This document shows, in pieces, positions 23,713-32,736 of a stretch of DNA of 64,000 bases. Below the pieces are notes generated by a model, which saw only the letters and a list, made by a program, of their open reading frames with translations, was not told the origin of the DNA and did no database searches. Position numbers and translations under genes: made by a program. Each line of letters starts with the position of its first letter. Position 1 is the stretch's first letter. Where the stretch lies: contig JBDTBW010000014.1 of assembly GCA_039923855.1 (NCBI GenBank), forward strand, positions 31,763 through 95,762, given 5' to 3'. Source of the stretch: 66-474 sp039923855 (GTDB lineage: Bacteria > Pseudomonadota > Gammaproteobacteria > Xanthomonadales > Rhodanobacteraceae).

Positions 23713-26712
23713 ATGAGACTTGACCGCAACGAACTTTCCAAGGCCGTGCGTATGGCTCTTTCGCTGGGTGCCGTTGCCGCCGTGGGTGCGGTGGGGACTG
23801 CCTATGCGCAAGACCAGAACACCAGCCAAGGGACCAACAACAGCCAGCCCCAGACCCTGCAGACCATCGTGGTCACCGGTTCGCACATCCGCCGCGTGGA
23901 TCTGGAGACTGCAAACCCCGTCGTCGTCGTCGATGCCGCCAAGATCAAGCAAAGCGGTGCGGTGACGGTGGGTGATCTCATCAACCAACTGCCAGCCATC
24001 ACGGGTTCGCCGCAAAACACCCGTGTCAACAACGGCGGCGGTACCGGGGGCACCTTCGCCAACCTGCGCGGCCTGGGTTCGGGCCGCACACTGGTACTGG
24101 TCGACGGCCATCGCGTCGTCAACAACGATCTCAACACGATCCCGACCGAAATGATCGAGCGCGTTGAGGTACTGACCGACGGCGGCGCCGTAACCTATGG
24201 TTCCGAAGCGATCGGCGGCGTCATCAACTTCATCCTGAAGAAGAATTATCAGGGCGCCGAAGCCACCATCAACTACGGCATTTCCGACCACGATGACGCC
24301 GAGCGCAAGGCCGCCAGCTTCATCTTCGGTCAGACCACCGACAAGGGCAGCATCCTTGCCGGTGTGGACTACAACAAGTTCGCCCCGGTCGGTGCGGGCA
24401 ACCGCAAGTTTTCCAAGGACGCGCTGTATCTATACTACGGCAACGTCTATGCGTTCGGCTCCAGCCGTACGTTGCAGCCGCACCCTTACATCACGACCAA
24501 GGTAGTCACCCCCGACAAGATGTCGCATACGATCATCGCGCCCGGTGGCGCCGGTTTCGGTTGCGGCAGCGTGATTGGCACCATGGGCGATGGCAGTTCG
24601 ACCGCCGACTATCGGTGCTATACCGGCTCGGACGCCTACAACTATCAGACCCTCAACTTCGATCTGACCCCGCAGGAGCGCACCAATGCGTTCTTCAAGG
24701 CCGATTACCAGTTGACCGACAACGTGCAGGCGTACATGGACGTGTTCCACAACAAGACCACGTCTGCGTTCGCGATCGCGCCGATCCCGTTCGACACCAA
24801 CAGCGACTTGGTCACCATTTCCAAGAACAGCCTGTACAACCCGTTCGGGGTGGATTTCGGGCCGCCGACCGCCAACAACGCGACCTCGTTCCTGGGCCCT
24901 GACGGCAAGCCGCTGCTGGCCCAGTTCAACTACCGCACCCGCTTCACCAGCCTCGGTCAGCGCCTAGGCGAGTACACGTCGGTTACCGATCAGGGCCTCT
25001 TGGGCCTGAAGGGCAACATCGGCCAGAGCAGTTGGCAGTGGGATGCCAGCTACAACTACGGCCATTTCAGCATAGAGAAAAGGACCGTGGGTGATCCGGT
25101 GTACAACGCGGCCTTCCGCAATGCGATCGGGCCCTCCATGATCGACCCGGTCAGCGGTGCACCGATCTGCGTTGGCACCGCTGGCGATCCGGCCTCGGTG
25201 ATCACGGGTTGTACGCCGATCAATATTTTCAACCAGGCGAACCCGGCCACCGCGGCACAGTTGAGACCCTTTCTGGCGACGTTCTTCGCCAATTCGTTCA
25301 CCACCTTCCGCGCCTACAACCTCAGCGTCAACGGCAACCTGTTCGATCTGCCGGCGGGTTCGGTTCAGTTGGCCGCGGGCGTGGACTACCGCAAGGTGTA
25401 CTCGCACGCGCAGAACGACTTTCCGACCACCATCGACCAGGATCCGAACAGCCCGGGCTTCGGTGGCTGTCAGGCGCCGCAGTCGGCTTGTACGGCTGCA
25501 TTGCAGGGCGGCTTCAACGTGAAAGAGGTCTACGCCGAGTTGTTCGTGCCGATCCTGAAGGACATCCCGTTCGCGCGTTCCTTGAACGTGACCCTGGGCG
25601 ATCGCTACTCCAAGTACTCGCTGGCGGGCAGCACCAACAACTACAAGGTGGCGGTGGAATGGAAGCCGATCGATGACTTGTTGCTGCGCGGCACGGTGCA
25701 GAAGATCTTCCGCGCCCCAACCATCGGCCAGTTGTTCGCCACCCCGACCGGCAACGCGCCGGCCTTCAACGATCCCTGCATCGGCTTGTCCGCGGCCGTC
25801 TTGGCGGCACACTCCAACGCCTGCCAGAACGTCGCGCCCAACTCCACGTTCCAGGATCTGCAGGGCGGCTTGTCGCAGACCACCGGCGTGGTTTCCGGCT
25901 CGGTGTTCGCCAACTATCCGCTGAAGCCCGAGTTCGGCAAGTCGTTCGACTTTGGCTTCGTGTATGACCCGCATTACATTCCGGGCCTCTCGGTCAACGT
26001 GGACTTGTGGCGTATCTATCTGAACGACACGATCACGGTCCTCGGCGCCAACACGGTCGGGAATGTTTGCTTCGCCAACAACAGCAGCCCGTTGTGCAAC
26101 TTCATCCATCGTTTCCCGAATGGTCAGGTGCACTTCATCAATCAGCCGACGGTCAATCTGGGGCGCCTGGATACCCACGGTGTCGATCTGGGCTTGGCTT
26201 ACCGGGTTCCGCAGGTTAGGTTCCTGCCCGGTCAGTTCACCCTGACCGCGAACGGCACCTACGTGGCCCAGTACACCAATGACACCACGCCGGGCCAGAC
26301 CGGCAGCCAGGTCGTGCATGCCGCAGGTCACTTCTACAAGGATTACGGCTCGCACCCGCGGGTACAGGGTACGGTCGGTCTGGCGTGGAAGGATGGCCCA
26401 TGGGATGCTTCCTGGCGTACCCAGTACATCAGCCACGAGGAGGTCGGCAGCTTCAATCCGGCCGAAAACGAGAACGGTGAGAGCGGCGGGCAACTGTTTG
26501 CTTTCCGTGTGCCGAGTATCATCTACAACTACGCGCAGGTGGGCTATACCATCGAACCGATCAACACGCACATCGCCTTCGGCGTGGACAACGTGTTCGA
26601 CAAGCAGCCGCCGATCTTCACCCAGAGCAACGTAACCAACGCCAATACCGACGTGAGCACCTACGACACGATCGGCCGCTTCTACTACATGCAGGCTTCG
26701 ATCAAGTTCTGA
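23713..26712 (+). CDS. Large TonB-dependent outer-membrane receptor
   Basis: The 999-residue protein has a signal peptide ending AYAQ, then TIVVTGSHIRRVDLETANPVVVVDA, which serves as TonB box and plug start, the plug motif FANLRGLGSGRTLVLVDGHRVV, VEVLTDGGAVTYGSEAIGGVINFILKK, a long barrel, and the final YYMQASIKF ending in Phe as outer-membrane proteins do. The start at ATG 23713 follows TTGGAGAG; a longer frame from 23638 is rejected. Xanthomonadales have many such receptors for oligosaccharides, peptides or siderophores; the substrate cannot be told here. It sits directly before the sulfotransferase/oxygenase cluster. Confidence 0.93.
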   Translation: MRLDRNELSKAVRMALSLGAVAAVGAVGTAYAQDQNTSQGTNNSQPQTLQTIVVTGSHIRRVDLETANPVVVVDAAKIKQSGAVTVGDLINQLPAITGSPQNTRVNNGGGTGGTFANLRGLGSGRTLVLVDGHRVVNNDLNTIPTEMIERVEVLTDGGAVTYGSEAIGGVINFILKKNYQGAEATINYGISDHDDAERKAASFIFGQTTDKGSILAGVDYNKFAPVGAGNRKFSKDALYLYYGNVYAFGSSRTLQPHPYITTKVVTPDKMSHTIIAPGGAGFGCGSVIGTMGDGSSTADYRCYTGSDAYNYQTLNFDLTPQERTNAFFKADYQLTDNVQAYMDVFHNKTTSAFAIAPIPFDTNSDLVTISKNSLYNPFGVDFGPPTANNATSFLGPDGKPLLAQFNYRTRFTSLGQRLGEYTSVTDQGLLGLKGNIGQSSWQWDASYNYGHFSIEKRTVGDPVYNAAFRNAIGPSMIDPVSGAPICVGTAGDPASVITGCTPINIFNQANPATAAQLRPFLATFFANSFTTFRAYNLSVNGNLFDLPAGSVQLAAGVDYRKVYSHAQNDFPTTIDQDPNSPGFGGCQAPQSACTAALQGGFNVKEVYAELFVPILKDIPFARSLNVTLGDRYSKYSLAGSTNNYKVAVEWKPIDDLLLRGTVQKIFRAPTIGQLFATPTGNAPAFNDPCIGLSAAVLAAHSNACQNVAPNSTFQDLQGGLSQTTGVVSGSVFANYPLKPEFGKSFDFGFVYDPHYIPGLSVNVDLWRIYLNDTITVLGANTVGNVCFANNSSPLCNFIHRFPNGQVHFINQPTVNLGRLDTHGVDLGLAYRVPQVRFLPGQFTLTANGTYVAQYTNDTTPGQTGSQVVHAAGHFYKDYGSHPRVQGTVGLAWKDGPWDASWRTQYISHEEVGSFNPAENENGESGGQLFAFRVPSIIYNYAQVGYTIEPINTHIAFGVDNVFDKQPPIFTQSNVTNANTDVSTYDTIGRFYYMQASIKF

Positions 26713-26739
26713 TCGAGCCCGCGCAAGCGGAAACTCTCC

Positions 26740-26772
26740 AAGCCGCGCGGTGCAAGCCGCGCGGCTTTTTTC
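26740..26772 (+). terminator. Rho-independent terminator of the receptor gene
   Basis: AAGCCGCGCGG-TGCAAG-CCGCGCGGCTT gives an 11-bp stem followed by a T-run, 28 bases after the receptor stop. Confidence 0.9.
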
Positions 26773-26818
26773 TTGTCACTCATGTTGGATGGGTGAGCAG
26801 GGCGCCAGCGTTGCAGAA

Positions 26819-28639
26819 TCAGGCAGGCACCACATCGAAAGCGATGGTCAGGCGGAAATCCTGCTCGTCGCCGGAGAAAGGCACGGTGCCGTGCCACATC
26901 CACGATGGGAACAGCACCAGCAGCCCCGGTTCCGGGCGCACGAAATATTCGGGGGCCAATGGCGGCCTGGTCGGGAAAGCCGGTTCGCCGAACTGCAGCC
27001 AACCTTCGCGTCCCTTGCTGGTTACTGCGGGCGGAATGCTGATGTAACAGGCCGAAGACAGCCAGCCGTCGGGATGAAAATGGTTGAAATGATAGCCACC
27101 AGGGCGCAGATTGACCGACCACATGCCTTCGATACGATAACGGCCAGTGTTGCGGCGCCTCAACACGTCCGTGCCGTGTCCGATCGCCTGCATGTAGCGC
27201 CCAATCGGGCCGTCGATGGCCTGCGTAAAGGCGCGGATCGCTGGCGTGGTTGATTGGTCTGGCACCAGATCCGTTTGCGCGCCGTGGCGTAACGACTGAC
27301 CGACCGGATGCGTGTACAGGATGCGCCGCTGCAAAAGTTCCTTGGCGAGATCATCGAGGTATGCGGCAAGGTCCGGCCATCCTTCAGGCGTGTCGATCAA
27401 ACCGGGTCGCACGAATTGGCCGTAATCCGCCAGCTCTTGATAGTGCGGGTCTTCAAGCATGCGCCATGCGGTGGCACGCATGGCGATGCCGAGGCCGTCG
27501 TCGGGATCGATCGCCAGCAAGCGCGAGGCGAACGTTTGCGCCTGTTTGGGGCGGCCCGAAGCCAGCAAAGCGTTGCCATAGAGGGTGATTGTCAACGGAT
27601 TGTCGGCGACCAGAGCGCGTGCGCGTTCGGCATGCGCCAATGCCCGCTCGGCATCGCATTTCAATGCGATTTGCGAGACGGCAATGTGCAGATCGACATT
27701 GTGCTCATCACGGGCCAAGCCCGCGTCGAGTTCCGCCAGCGCGCCCTCGGGATCGTCCGCCGCTTCCAGCAGCCGGGCCTTCACGGCGTGCAACGCGACT
27801 GCGTCCGGCGCGCGACTGAGGGCTGCATCCAGTTCACGCGCCGCAGCGTCCACATCGCCGGTACGCATCCAGATCAGCTCCATCAGATTCGTTTGTGCAG
27901 CCACGTAACCGGGAGCCAGCGCGACTGCACCGCGAAACGTGTCTTCCGCTTCGTCCAAACGCCCCAGCGCCAGCAGTGAACGGGCCAATACAAAATGCGT
28001 TTCGGGATCGCTTGCGCCTTTGGCGATGGCTCGTCGCGCCGCCGATTCCGCTGCGGCTGGCTGCGCGCATCCGGCCAGCGCGACGGCCAGTCCGAATTCC
28101 GCGGCGCCCAGAGTCGGCGCTGCATCGAGCGTATGTTGGAAAGCCACAGCCGCGTCCGCATGGTTGCCAAGTGCCAGCAGCGCTTGTGCACGCAGCAGAA
28201 GCAAGGGCGGCGCAAGTTGGATGCGCGTGCCGAGATCGTCGATCAAGATCATGGCGTCTTGCGCGCGCTGCTGCGCGAGCATCACCTTGGCGAGGCTCGC
28301 AATCGCCGGCACGAAAGCAGAATCGTGCCGCAACGCCTGTCGCAACGCGGCGTCTGCTTCCTGCATACGACCTTGCGAAGCCAATGCATCACCCAACAAA
28401 CCATGCAAGGCGGGTACGCCGGACGCGTTGCCGATCGCAGTGCGCGCCTCACGTTCGGCGCCGGCAAAATCGCCTGTGTTCAACAATGCGCCGCCGAGCA
28501 GCCAGCGGGCCTGCACCATGCCCGGATTGACGTGCAACAGTTGCCGCAGCACGTCGCGTGCCGGCACGAACAAACCGGCCTGCATCATTTGCGTGGCGGT
28601 TTGCAACTGTTGGTGGGAAGACGGCGAAATGGTCGTCAC
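26819..28639 (-). CDS. TPR protein with C-terminal Fe(II)/2-oxoglutarate oxygenase domain
   Basis: The 606-residue protein has an N-terminal ~390 residues of TPR units (for example DPETHFVLARSLLALGRLDEAEDTF) and a C-terminal oxygenase domain of the 2OG-FeII_Oxy_5 type. Iron ligands are visible as HFHPDGW (His-x-Asp-like, near residue 517) and the distal His in FPSWMWHGTVPF, with the 2-oxoglutarate-binding Arg in DFRLTIAFDV. The family hydroxylates unknown protein or peptide side chains. The start is GTG at 28639; an internal MM at 28588 is an alternative. It is divergent from the sulfotransferase gene, 62 bases apart. Confidence 0.82.
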   Translation of the reverse strand: MTTISPSSHQQLQTATQMMQAGLFVPARDVLRQLLHVNPGMVQARWLLGGALLNTGDFAGAEREARTAIGNASGVPALHGLLGDALASQGRMQEADAALRQALRHDSAFVPAIASLAKVMLAQQRAQDAMILIDDLGTRIQLAPPLLLLRAQALLALGNHADAAVAFQHTLDAAPTLGAAEFGLAVALAGCAQPAAAESAARRAIAKGASDPETHFVLARSLLALGRLDEAEDTFRGAVALAPGYVAAQTNLMELIWMRTGDVDAAARELDAALSRAPDAVALHAVKARLLEAADDPEGALAELDAGLARDEHNVDLHIAVSQIALKCDAERALAHAERARALVADNPLTITLYGNALLASGRPKQAQTFASRLLAIDPDDGLGIAMRATAWRMLEDPHYQELADYGQFVRPGLIDTPEGWPDLAAYLDDLAKELLQRRILYTHPVGQSLRHGAQTDLVPDQSTTPAIRAFTQAIDGPIGRYMQAIGHGTDVLRRRNTGRYRIEGMWSVNLRPGGYHFNHFHPDGWLSSACYISIPPAVTSKGREGWLQFGEPAFPTRPPLAPEYFVRPEPGLLVLFPSWMWHGTVPFSGDEQDFRLTIAFDVVPA

Positions 28640-28701
28640 GACGGGATGAAGGGAAATGCGATAACCATTGCGGTGGCGGTATAGTCTAGCGCCTCAATCC
28701 A

Positions 28702-30561
28702 ATGCGCACCGAGCCCATGCCAGAACCGCAAACCACCCTCGCGTCGATCCAGCAGATGCTCGCGGCGGTCGAGCAGGGGCACTTCGCGGCAGCCGAGCGC
28801 ATGGTGCGTCCTTACCTCGATCTTTACCCCGAAGACGAGACGGCCTTGAGCATCCTGGGTCTGAGCCTGTTCGAGCAGGAACGTCTGAGCGAGGCAACGG
28901 AAGTTTACCAACTTGCGGCGTCACGTTTCCCGACGAATCCCGGGAATTGGGATAACCTCGGCACGACTGCGCGCAAAGCCGGACAGTTTCAGGAGGCGGA
29001 AGCCGCCTACGCCAAAGCGCTGCAAATGCAACCGGATGACCCGCGGTTTCTCTCCCACATGGGTCTTCTGTACATCGAGTGGAAGCGGATCACCGTAGCG
29101 AAGGAGTATCTGTGGCGCGCGTACCAGCTCGATCCATCGGATTTCGAGACACGCATCTTCGGCGCCCAGATGGCACTGGAATGCGGTGATGATGCGCGCG
29201 CCAGGCAGATGCTGGACGATTGGAAACGATGGGCCGCAACGTTGGGGAGCGCATTGCAGGTGGAGCTCGCTGCGCTGTTGATCCGGCTGGGCGACAATGC
29301 GGAATGCGAAGCGTTGTTGCGCCGGCATCTGGACGATCCGGAAAGCGGCAATGCGGCGCGCGCTCGCCTGATCGTGGTTTTGGAACGATTCAATCGACTG
29401 GAGGAAGCACAGGCAATGTTGGCGCAATTGCCACCGATCGAATCTGTCACGGATACCGCACTGGGCAACGAAATCTGCGAAGCTCAAGCAGTGGTCGCAG
29501 CGCGCGACAGCGATGTGTCACACGCCACAAGTGTGCTGAAGAGGCTACTGGATCGATCCGACGACGATCGTTGGCAGACCACGGTGTGCTTTCTCCTAGC
29601 CAAGCTTTGCGATAAGCAAAACGATTACGACGCTTGCGTGGAGTACTTGCGCAAGGCACACGCAAGCCAGATGGAACACACCAGCCGGTTGGTGCCGGAT
29701 CTGGTTGAGCCCAGCTCCAACCCGCTCAACATCGCCAATTTCCGCGTCACCCACGAACTGTTCGAGCGCTGGAAGCCGGTCGAGGCTCCGCCGCTTGAGG
29801 ACTCTCCTGTCTTCGTGGTCGGCTTTCCGCGTTCCGGCACGACCATGCTCGAACAAATGCTGGACGCGCATCCGGGCATGCGTTCGATGGACGAGCGTCC
29901 TTTCCTGCAGCGCTCGGTGGAGCGCATGCAGCAGATCGGTTTGCAATATCCGGAACAACTCGGCGAATTGGATACCGCACAGTGCTCGACGCTGCGCGAC
30001 GTTTACTGGAGCGCAGTGGCGAAGGTCTCGCAGTTGCGGCCCGGTCAGCGGCTGGTGGATAAGAATCCATTGAGCATGTTGCGTGTCCCGATGATCTTCA
30101 GACTGTTCCCGAACGCGAAGATCATCTTCGTGATGCGTCATCCTTGCGATGTAGTGCTCAGTTGCTACATGCAGCATTTCAACGCGCCTGCGTTCACCGC
30201 GATGTGCTCGACGTTGCCGCGGCTTGCCGACGGCTATGCCCACGCGATGCGCTTCTGGCTCGATCAAGTCGCGTTGCTCAAACCACAGATATTCGAATGG
30301 CGATACGAAAGTGCGATCGAGGATTTCGACGGCAATGTAGAAAGAGTGGGGGCATTCCTCGATCTCGAAGATATCTCGCCGCTGCACCGCTTCAGCGAAC
30401 ACGCCCGCACCAAGGGTTATATCGGGACGCCGAGTTACGCGCAGGTCATCCAGCCGGTCTACAAGGGCGCGATGGGCCGTTGGCGGCGTTACCGCAAATA
30501 CTTCGAGCCAATCCTGCCGCTGCTGGAACCGGCCTTGGAGCACTGGGGTTATGACGCCTGA
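28702..30561 (+). CDS. TPR-sulfotransferase
   Basis: The 619-residue protein has TPR repeats at residues ~10-340 and a sulfotransferase domain after that. The PAPS 5'-phosphosulfate loop is VVGFPRSGTTMLEQMLDAH near residue 371-389 and the 3'-phosphate-binding strand is IIFVMRHPCDVVLSCYMQHF. These enzymes transfer sulfate from PAPS to a hydroxyl or amine of a protein, peptide or glycan; the TPR part probably holds the target. There is no signal peptide, so it is cytoplasmic. Its last 11 bases overlap the following oxygenase gene (ATGACGCCTGA), suggesting translational coupling. Confidence 0.9.
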   Translation: MRTEPMPEPQTTLASIQQMLAAVEQGHFAAAERMVRPYLDLYPEDETALSILGLSLFEQERLSEATEVYQLAASRFPTNPGNWDNLGTTARKAGQFQEAEAAYAKALQMQPDDPRFLSHMGLLYIEWKRITVAKEYLWRAYQLDPSDFETRIFGAQMALECGDDARARQMLDDWKRWAATLGSALQVELAALLIRLGDNAECEALLRRHLDDPESGNAARARLIVVLERFNRLEEAQAMLAQLPPIESVTDTALGNEICEAQAVVAARDSDVSHATSVLKRLLDRSDDDRWQTTVCFLLAKLCDKQNDYDACVEYLRKAHASQMEHTSRLVPDLVEPSSNPLNIANFRVTHELFERWKPVEAPPLEDSPVFVVGFPRSGTTMLEQMLDAHPGMRSMDERPFLQRSVERMQQIGLQYPEQLGELDTAQCSTLRDVYWSAVAKVSQLRPGQRLVDKNPLSMLRVPMIFRLFPNAKIIFVMRHPCDVVLSCYMQHFNAPAFTAMCSTLPRLADGYAHAMRFWLDQVALLKPQIFEWRYESAIEDFDGNVERVGAFLDLEDISPLHRFSEHARTKGYIGTPSYAQVIQPVYKGAMGRWRRYRKYFEPILPLLEPALEHWGYDA

Positions 30562-31168
30562 TCCCCTAGAAGCTGCAACTTCCGCATCGCCTTGCACCAG
30601 GGTTGCCGATTATGTGCGCTGGTACGACGACGCCCTGCCGCGCAGCTTCTGCGAGCAATTGATTGCGTCGTTCCGGCAGACGAGCACAAAGCAGATCAAG
30701 CGCGAGCGGGGCTGGCGCGCCGGCCTCGATGCGAGCGCGTGGACCGAACTGGACATCACGCCATTAGCCGATCTGGCCTTGAAGGGATTTTTTTACCAGA
30801 AGATGGATGAGTACCTGGCACGCTACAACGGCGATGTGCACCTCGACATTCCGATCCCGCAGTCCACCTTGCTTGCCCCATTGCGGATCAAGCGCTATCA
30901 ACCTGATGCCGGCGAGGAGTTTCAGTTGCACTTCGATTCGATTGGTGAGGTGGCCAACCGTTATCTCGTTTATCTGTGGTATCTGAACGACGTCGAGGAA
31001 GGCGGTGAAACGGAATTCGGCGGTCTCGGCATCAAGGTGCGTCCGCGCGCGGGCAGGTTGCTGATGTTCCCGCCATATTGGATGTATCAGCATGCGGGGC
31101 GGCCACCACTTACAGGAGAAAAATACATCCTGTCGACCTATATGCTGTTCCCCCCGGAGGGACGTTGA
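30551..31168 (+). CDS. Prolyl-4-hydroxylase-like Fe(II)/2-oxoglutarate oxygenase
   Basis: The 205-residue single-domain dioxygenase has iron ligands His127 and Asp129 in QLHFDSIGE and His181 in MYQHAGRP, and Lys191 in EKYILST where the 2-oxoglutarate-binding Lys/Arg is expected. All catalytic residues seem present. It is a close paralogue of the 34461-35087 gene (both share GRLLMFPPYWM, QHAG, KYI-STY). It overlaps the sulfotransferase upstream by 11 bases, and its 3' end overlaps the convergent sulfotransferase by 31 bases. The likely job is to add a hydroxyl to the same target that the sulfotransferase modifies; that is inference. Confidence 0.88.
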   Translation: MTPDPLEAATSASPCTRVADYVRWYDDALPRSFCEQLIASFRQTSTKQIKRERGWRAGLDASAWTELDITPLADLALKGFFYQKMDEYLARYNGDVHLDIPIPQSTLLAPLRIKRYQPDAGEEFQLHFDSIGEVANRYLVYLWYLNDVEEGGETEFGGLGIKVRPRAGRLLMFPPYWMYQHAGRPPLTGEKYILSTYMLFPPEGR

Positions 31169-32736
31169 TCGCTGCTGTGCGATGGTCGGTCCATTGGGAA
31201 TTTCACAAGCTCGGGCAGATACGCAACGTAATGGCGCCAGCGTTCCACCGAGCGTCCATATACAGGTTGACGGGCCTGCCAGAGGCTGGCGGTGCCGATG
31301 CCCCTGGGTGATATGTCCGTGGCTGCTGATGCATCGAGTCGCGGCAATTCCAGCCACTCCGCCAGCTCCGCGATGACGGCCTCGGGCCTCGCGACGAATT
31401 TCTCGTAATGCACCGTGCAGATCGAGTTTGCATGCGACTTTCGCCAGTGTGTCATAAGACGTTCGCAATCGTTCATCACGATCGCGATGTCGGCGAAATC
31501 GTAAACGTAACCTTGCACTTCTTCGGAGAATGACTGTACCCATAACGATAGCGCGTTGTCGCGTAAGTTACGCTGGCAATGGATGATCTTCGCATTGGTG
31601 AAGAGTGCCAGCATCAGATCCACGTAGCGGAAATTCAATGGCTGCTTATCGATGAACCACTGCGCACCATCGGCGTCATCCTGCCGCAATTGCGCGTGGT
31701 ATGTTGCCGCGGCGCGTTGCATCGAGATGCGCTTTGGATTACCGGCCAATTCCGGTTGCTGCGCCAGTGTCGCCAGCCAAGGCGATTCGCCGCGGTTGCA
31801 CACACGTGGATAACGCGCCAGCAGTTCAGCGATCAGGGTGGTGCCCGAACGCGGCATGCCTACGATGAGGATCGGGACAAAATCAGGCGTTTGGTCGGGT
31901 CGGGAACCGATTGGCTTGGCGGCCAGCCGGGCTTCGACCGCGCGCCGCCAATGCTTGCGCGACCACCTGGTCAAGGCATGCGCCAGCGCATTGGCCTGAC
32001 GAAAATACTGCGCGGCTTGCGCGTAATCGCCTATATCGTCGTGTGCCTTGCCTAGCGCAAACAGCAGGGTAGAGCGGGCCTGTTCACTCAAGTCTTTGCG
32101 TTGCAGGTGATTGCGAAATCGCCCGAAGTCGGGATGCTCCGCATCGGGGTAGCGCTGCATCGAAGCCAGTCCAAGCGGCACGTGCCATTCGCACGCTTGG
32201 AGACTTTGCTCGAGCGCGAGTACACAATGTTCCCTTGCGCGTTCGAATTCACCAAGCTGGGATTCCAACATTCCGGCGTAGGCGTGCAGACGCGGATCGC
32301 CGGGATGCGTGGTGATCGCCGCTTCAGCAATGGCAGCGGCATCGCGTTTGCGATCGCAATCGTCGAGCAACTCAATTGCCCGGATCGCCTCTTCCGCATC
32401 GTGCTGTCCGTGTTCGAAGCAAGTACGCATCACCGCAGCGGCGCTGCTCATGTTGCCCTGCTCCTTGAGCATCTGCGCGAGCAGGAAGGCCGAGGCGGTA
32501 TCCCCCGGGTTATCCGCGAGCAAACCGCACAGGAGACTTTGGGCTTGCGCGTCACGCTGTGTCTGGCGGTAAACACCAGCCAGCGTGCGACGCAGATCGA
32601 TCGACTGCGGATATTCTGTCAATCCATTGGCCAGCAGCGATTCCGCAACCGCGGATTTGCCGCGCAACATCCATTCGCGGGTTTGCTTCAGCCATTGTTG
32701 CTCGGTTTGCATATCACCCGGAAGCGTCGGGCTCAT
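31138..32736 (-). CDS. TPR-sulfotransferase
   Basis: The 532-residue protein has N-terminal TPR units (residues ~10-250) and a sulfotransferase domain with the PAPS loop LIVGMPRSGTTLIAELLARY near residue 291-310, and AKIIHCQRNLRDNALSLWVQSF as the 3'-phosphate site. It starts at ATG 32736, which overlaps the TGA of the preceding sulfotransferase (ATGA), so the two are translationally coupled. Its 3' end overlaps the convergent oxygenase gene. Confidence 0.9.
   Translation of the reverse strand: MSPTLPGDMQTEQQWLKQTREWMLRGKSAVAESLLANGLTEYPQSIDLRRTLAGVYRQTQRDAQAQSLLCGLLADNPGDTASAFLLAQMLKEQGNMSSAAAVMRTCFEHGQHDAEEAIRAIELLDDCDRKRDAAAIAEAAITTHPGDPRLHAYAGMLESQLGEFERAREHCVLALEQSLQACEWHVPLGLASMQRYPDAEHPDFGRFRNHLQRKDLSEQARSTLLFALGKAHDDIGDYAQAAQYFRQANALAHALTRWSRKHWRRAVEARLAAKPIGSRPDQTPDFVPILIVGMPRSGTTLIAELLARYPRVCNRGESPWLATLAQQPELAGNPKRISMQRAAATYHAQLRQDDADGAQWFIDKQPLNFRYVDLMLALFTNAKIIHCQRNLRDNALSLWVQSFSEEVQGYVYDFADIAIVMNDCERLMTHWRKSHANSICTVHYEKFVARPEAVIAELAEWLELPRLDASAATDISPRGIGTASLWQARQPVYGRSVERWRHYVAYLPELVKFPMDRPSHSSDQRPSGGNSI

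Noticed and set aside
24964..26571. 535-codon minus-strand open frame opposite the TonB-dependent receptor
   Set aside because: Mirror frame caused by high GC and codon bias; no family motifs, while the plus strand encodes a complete receptor.
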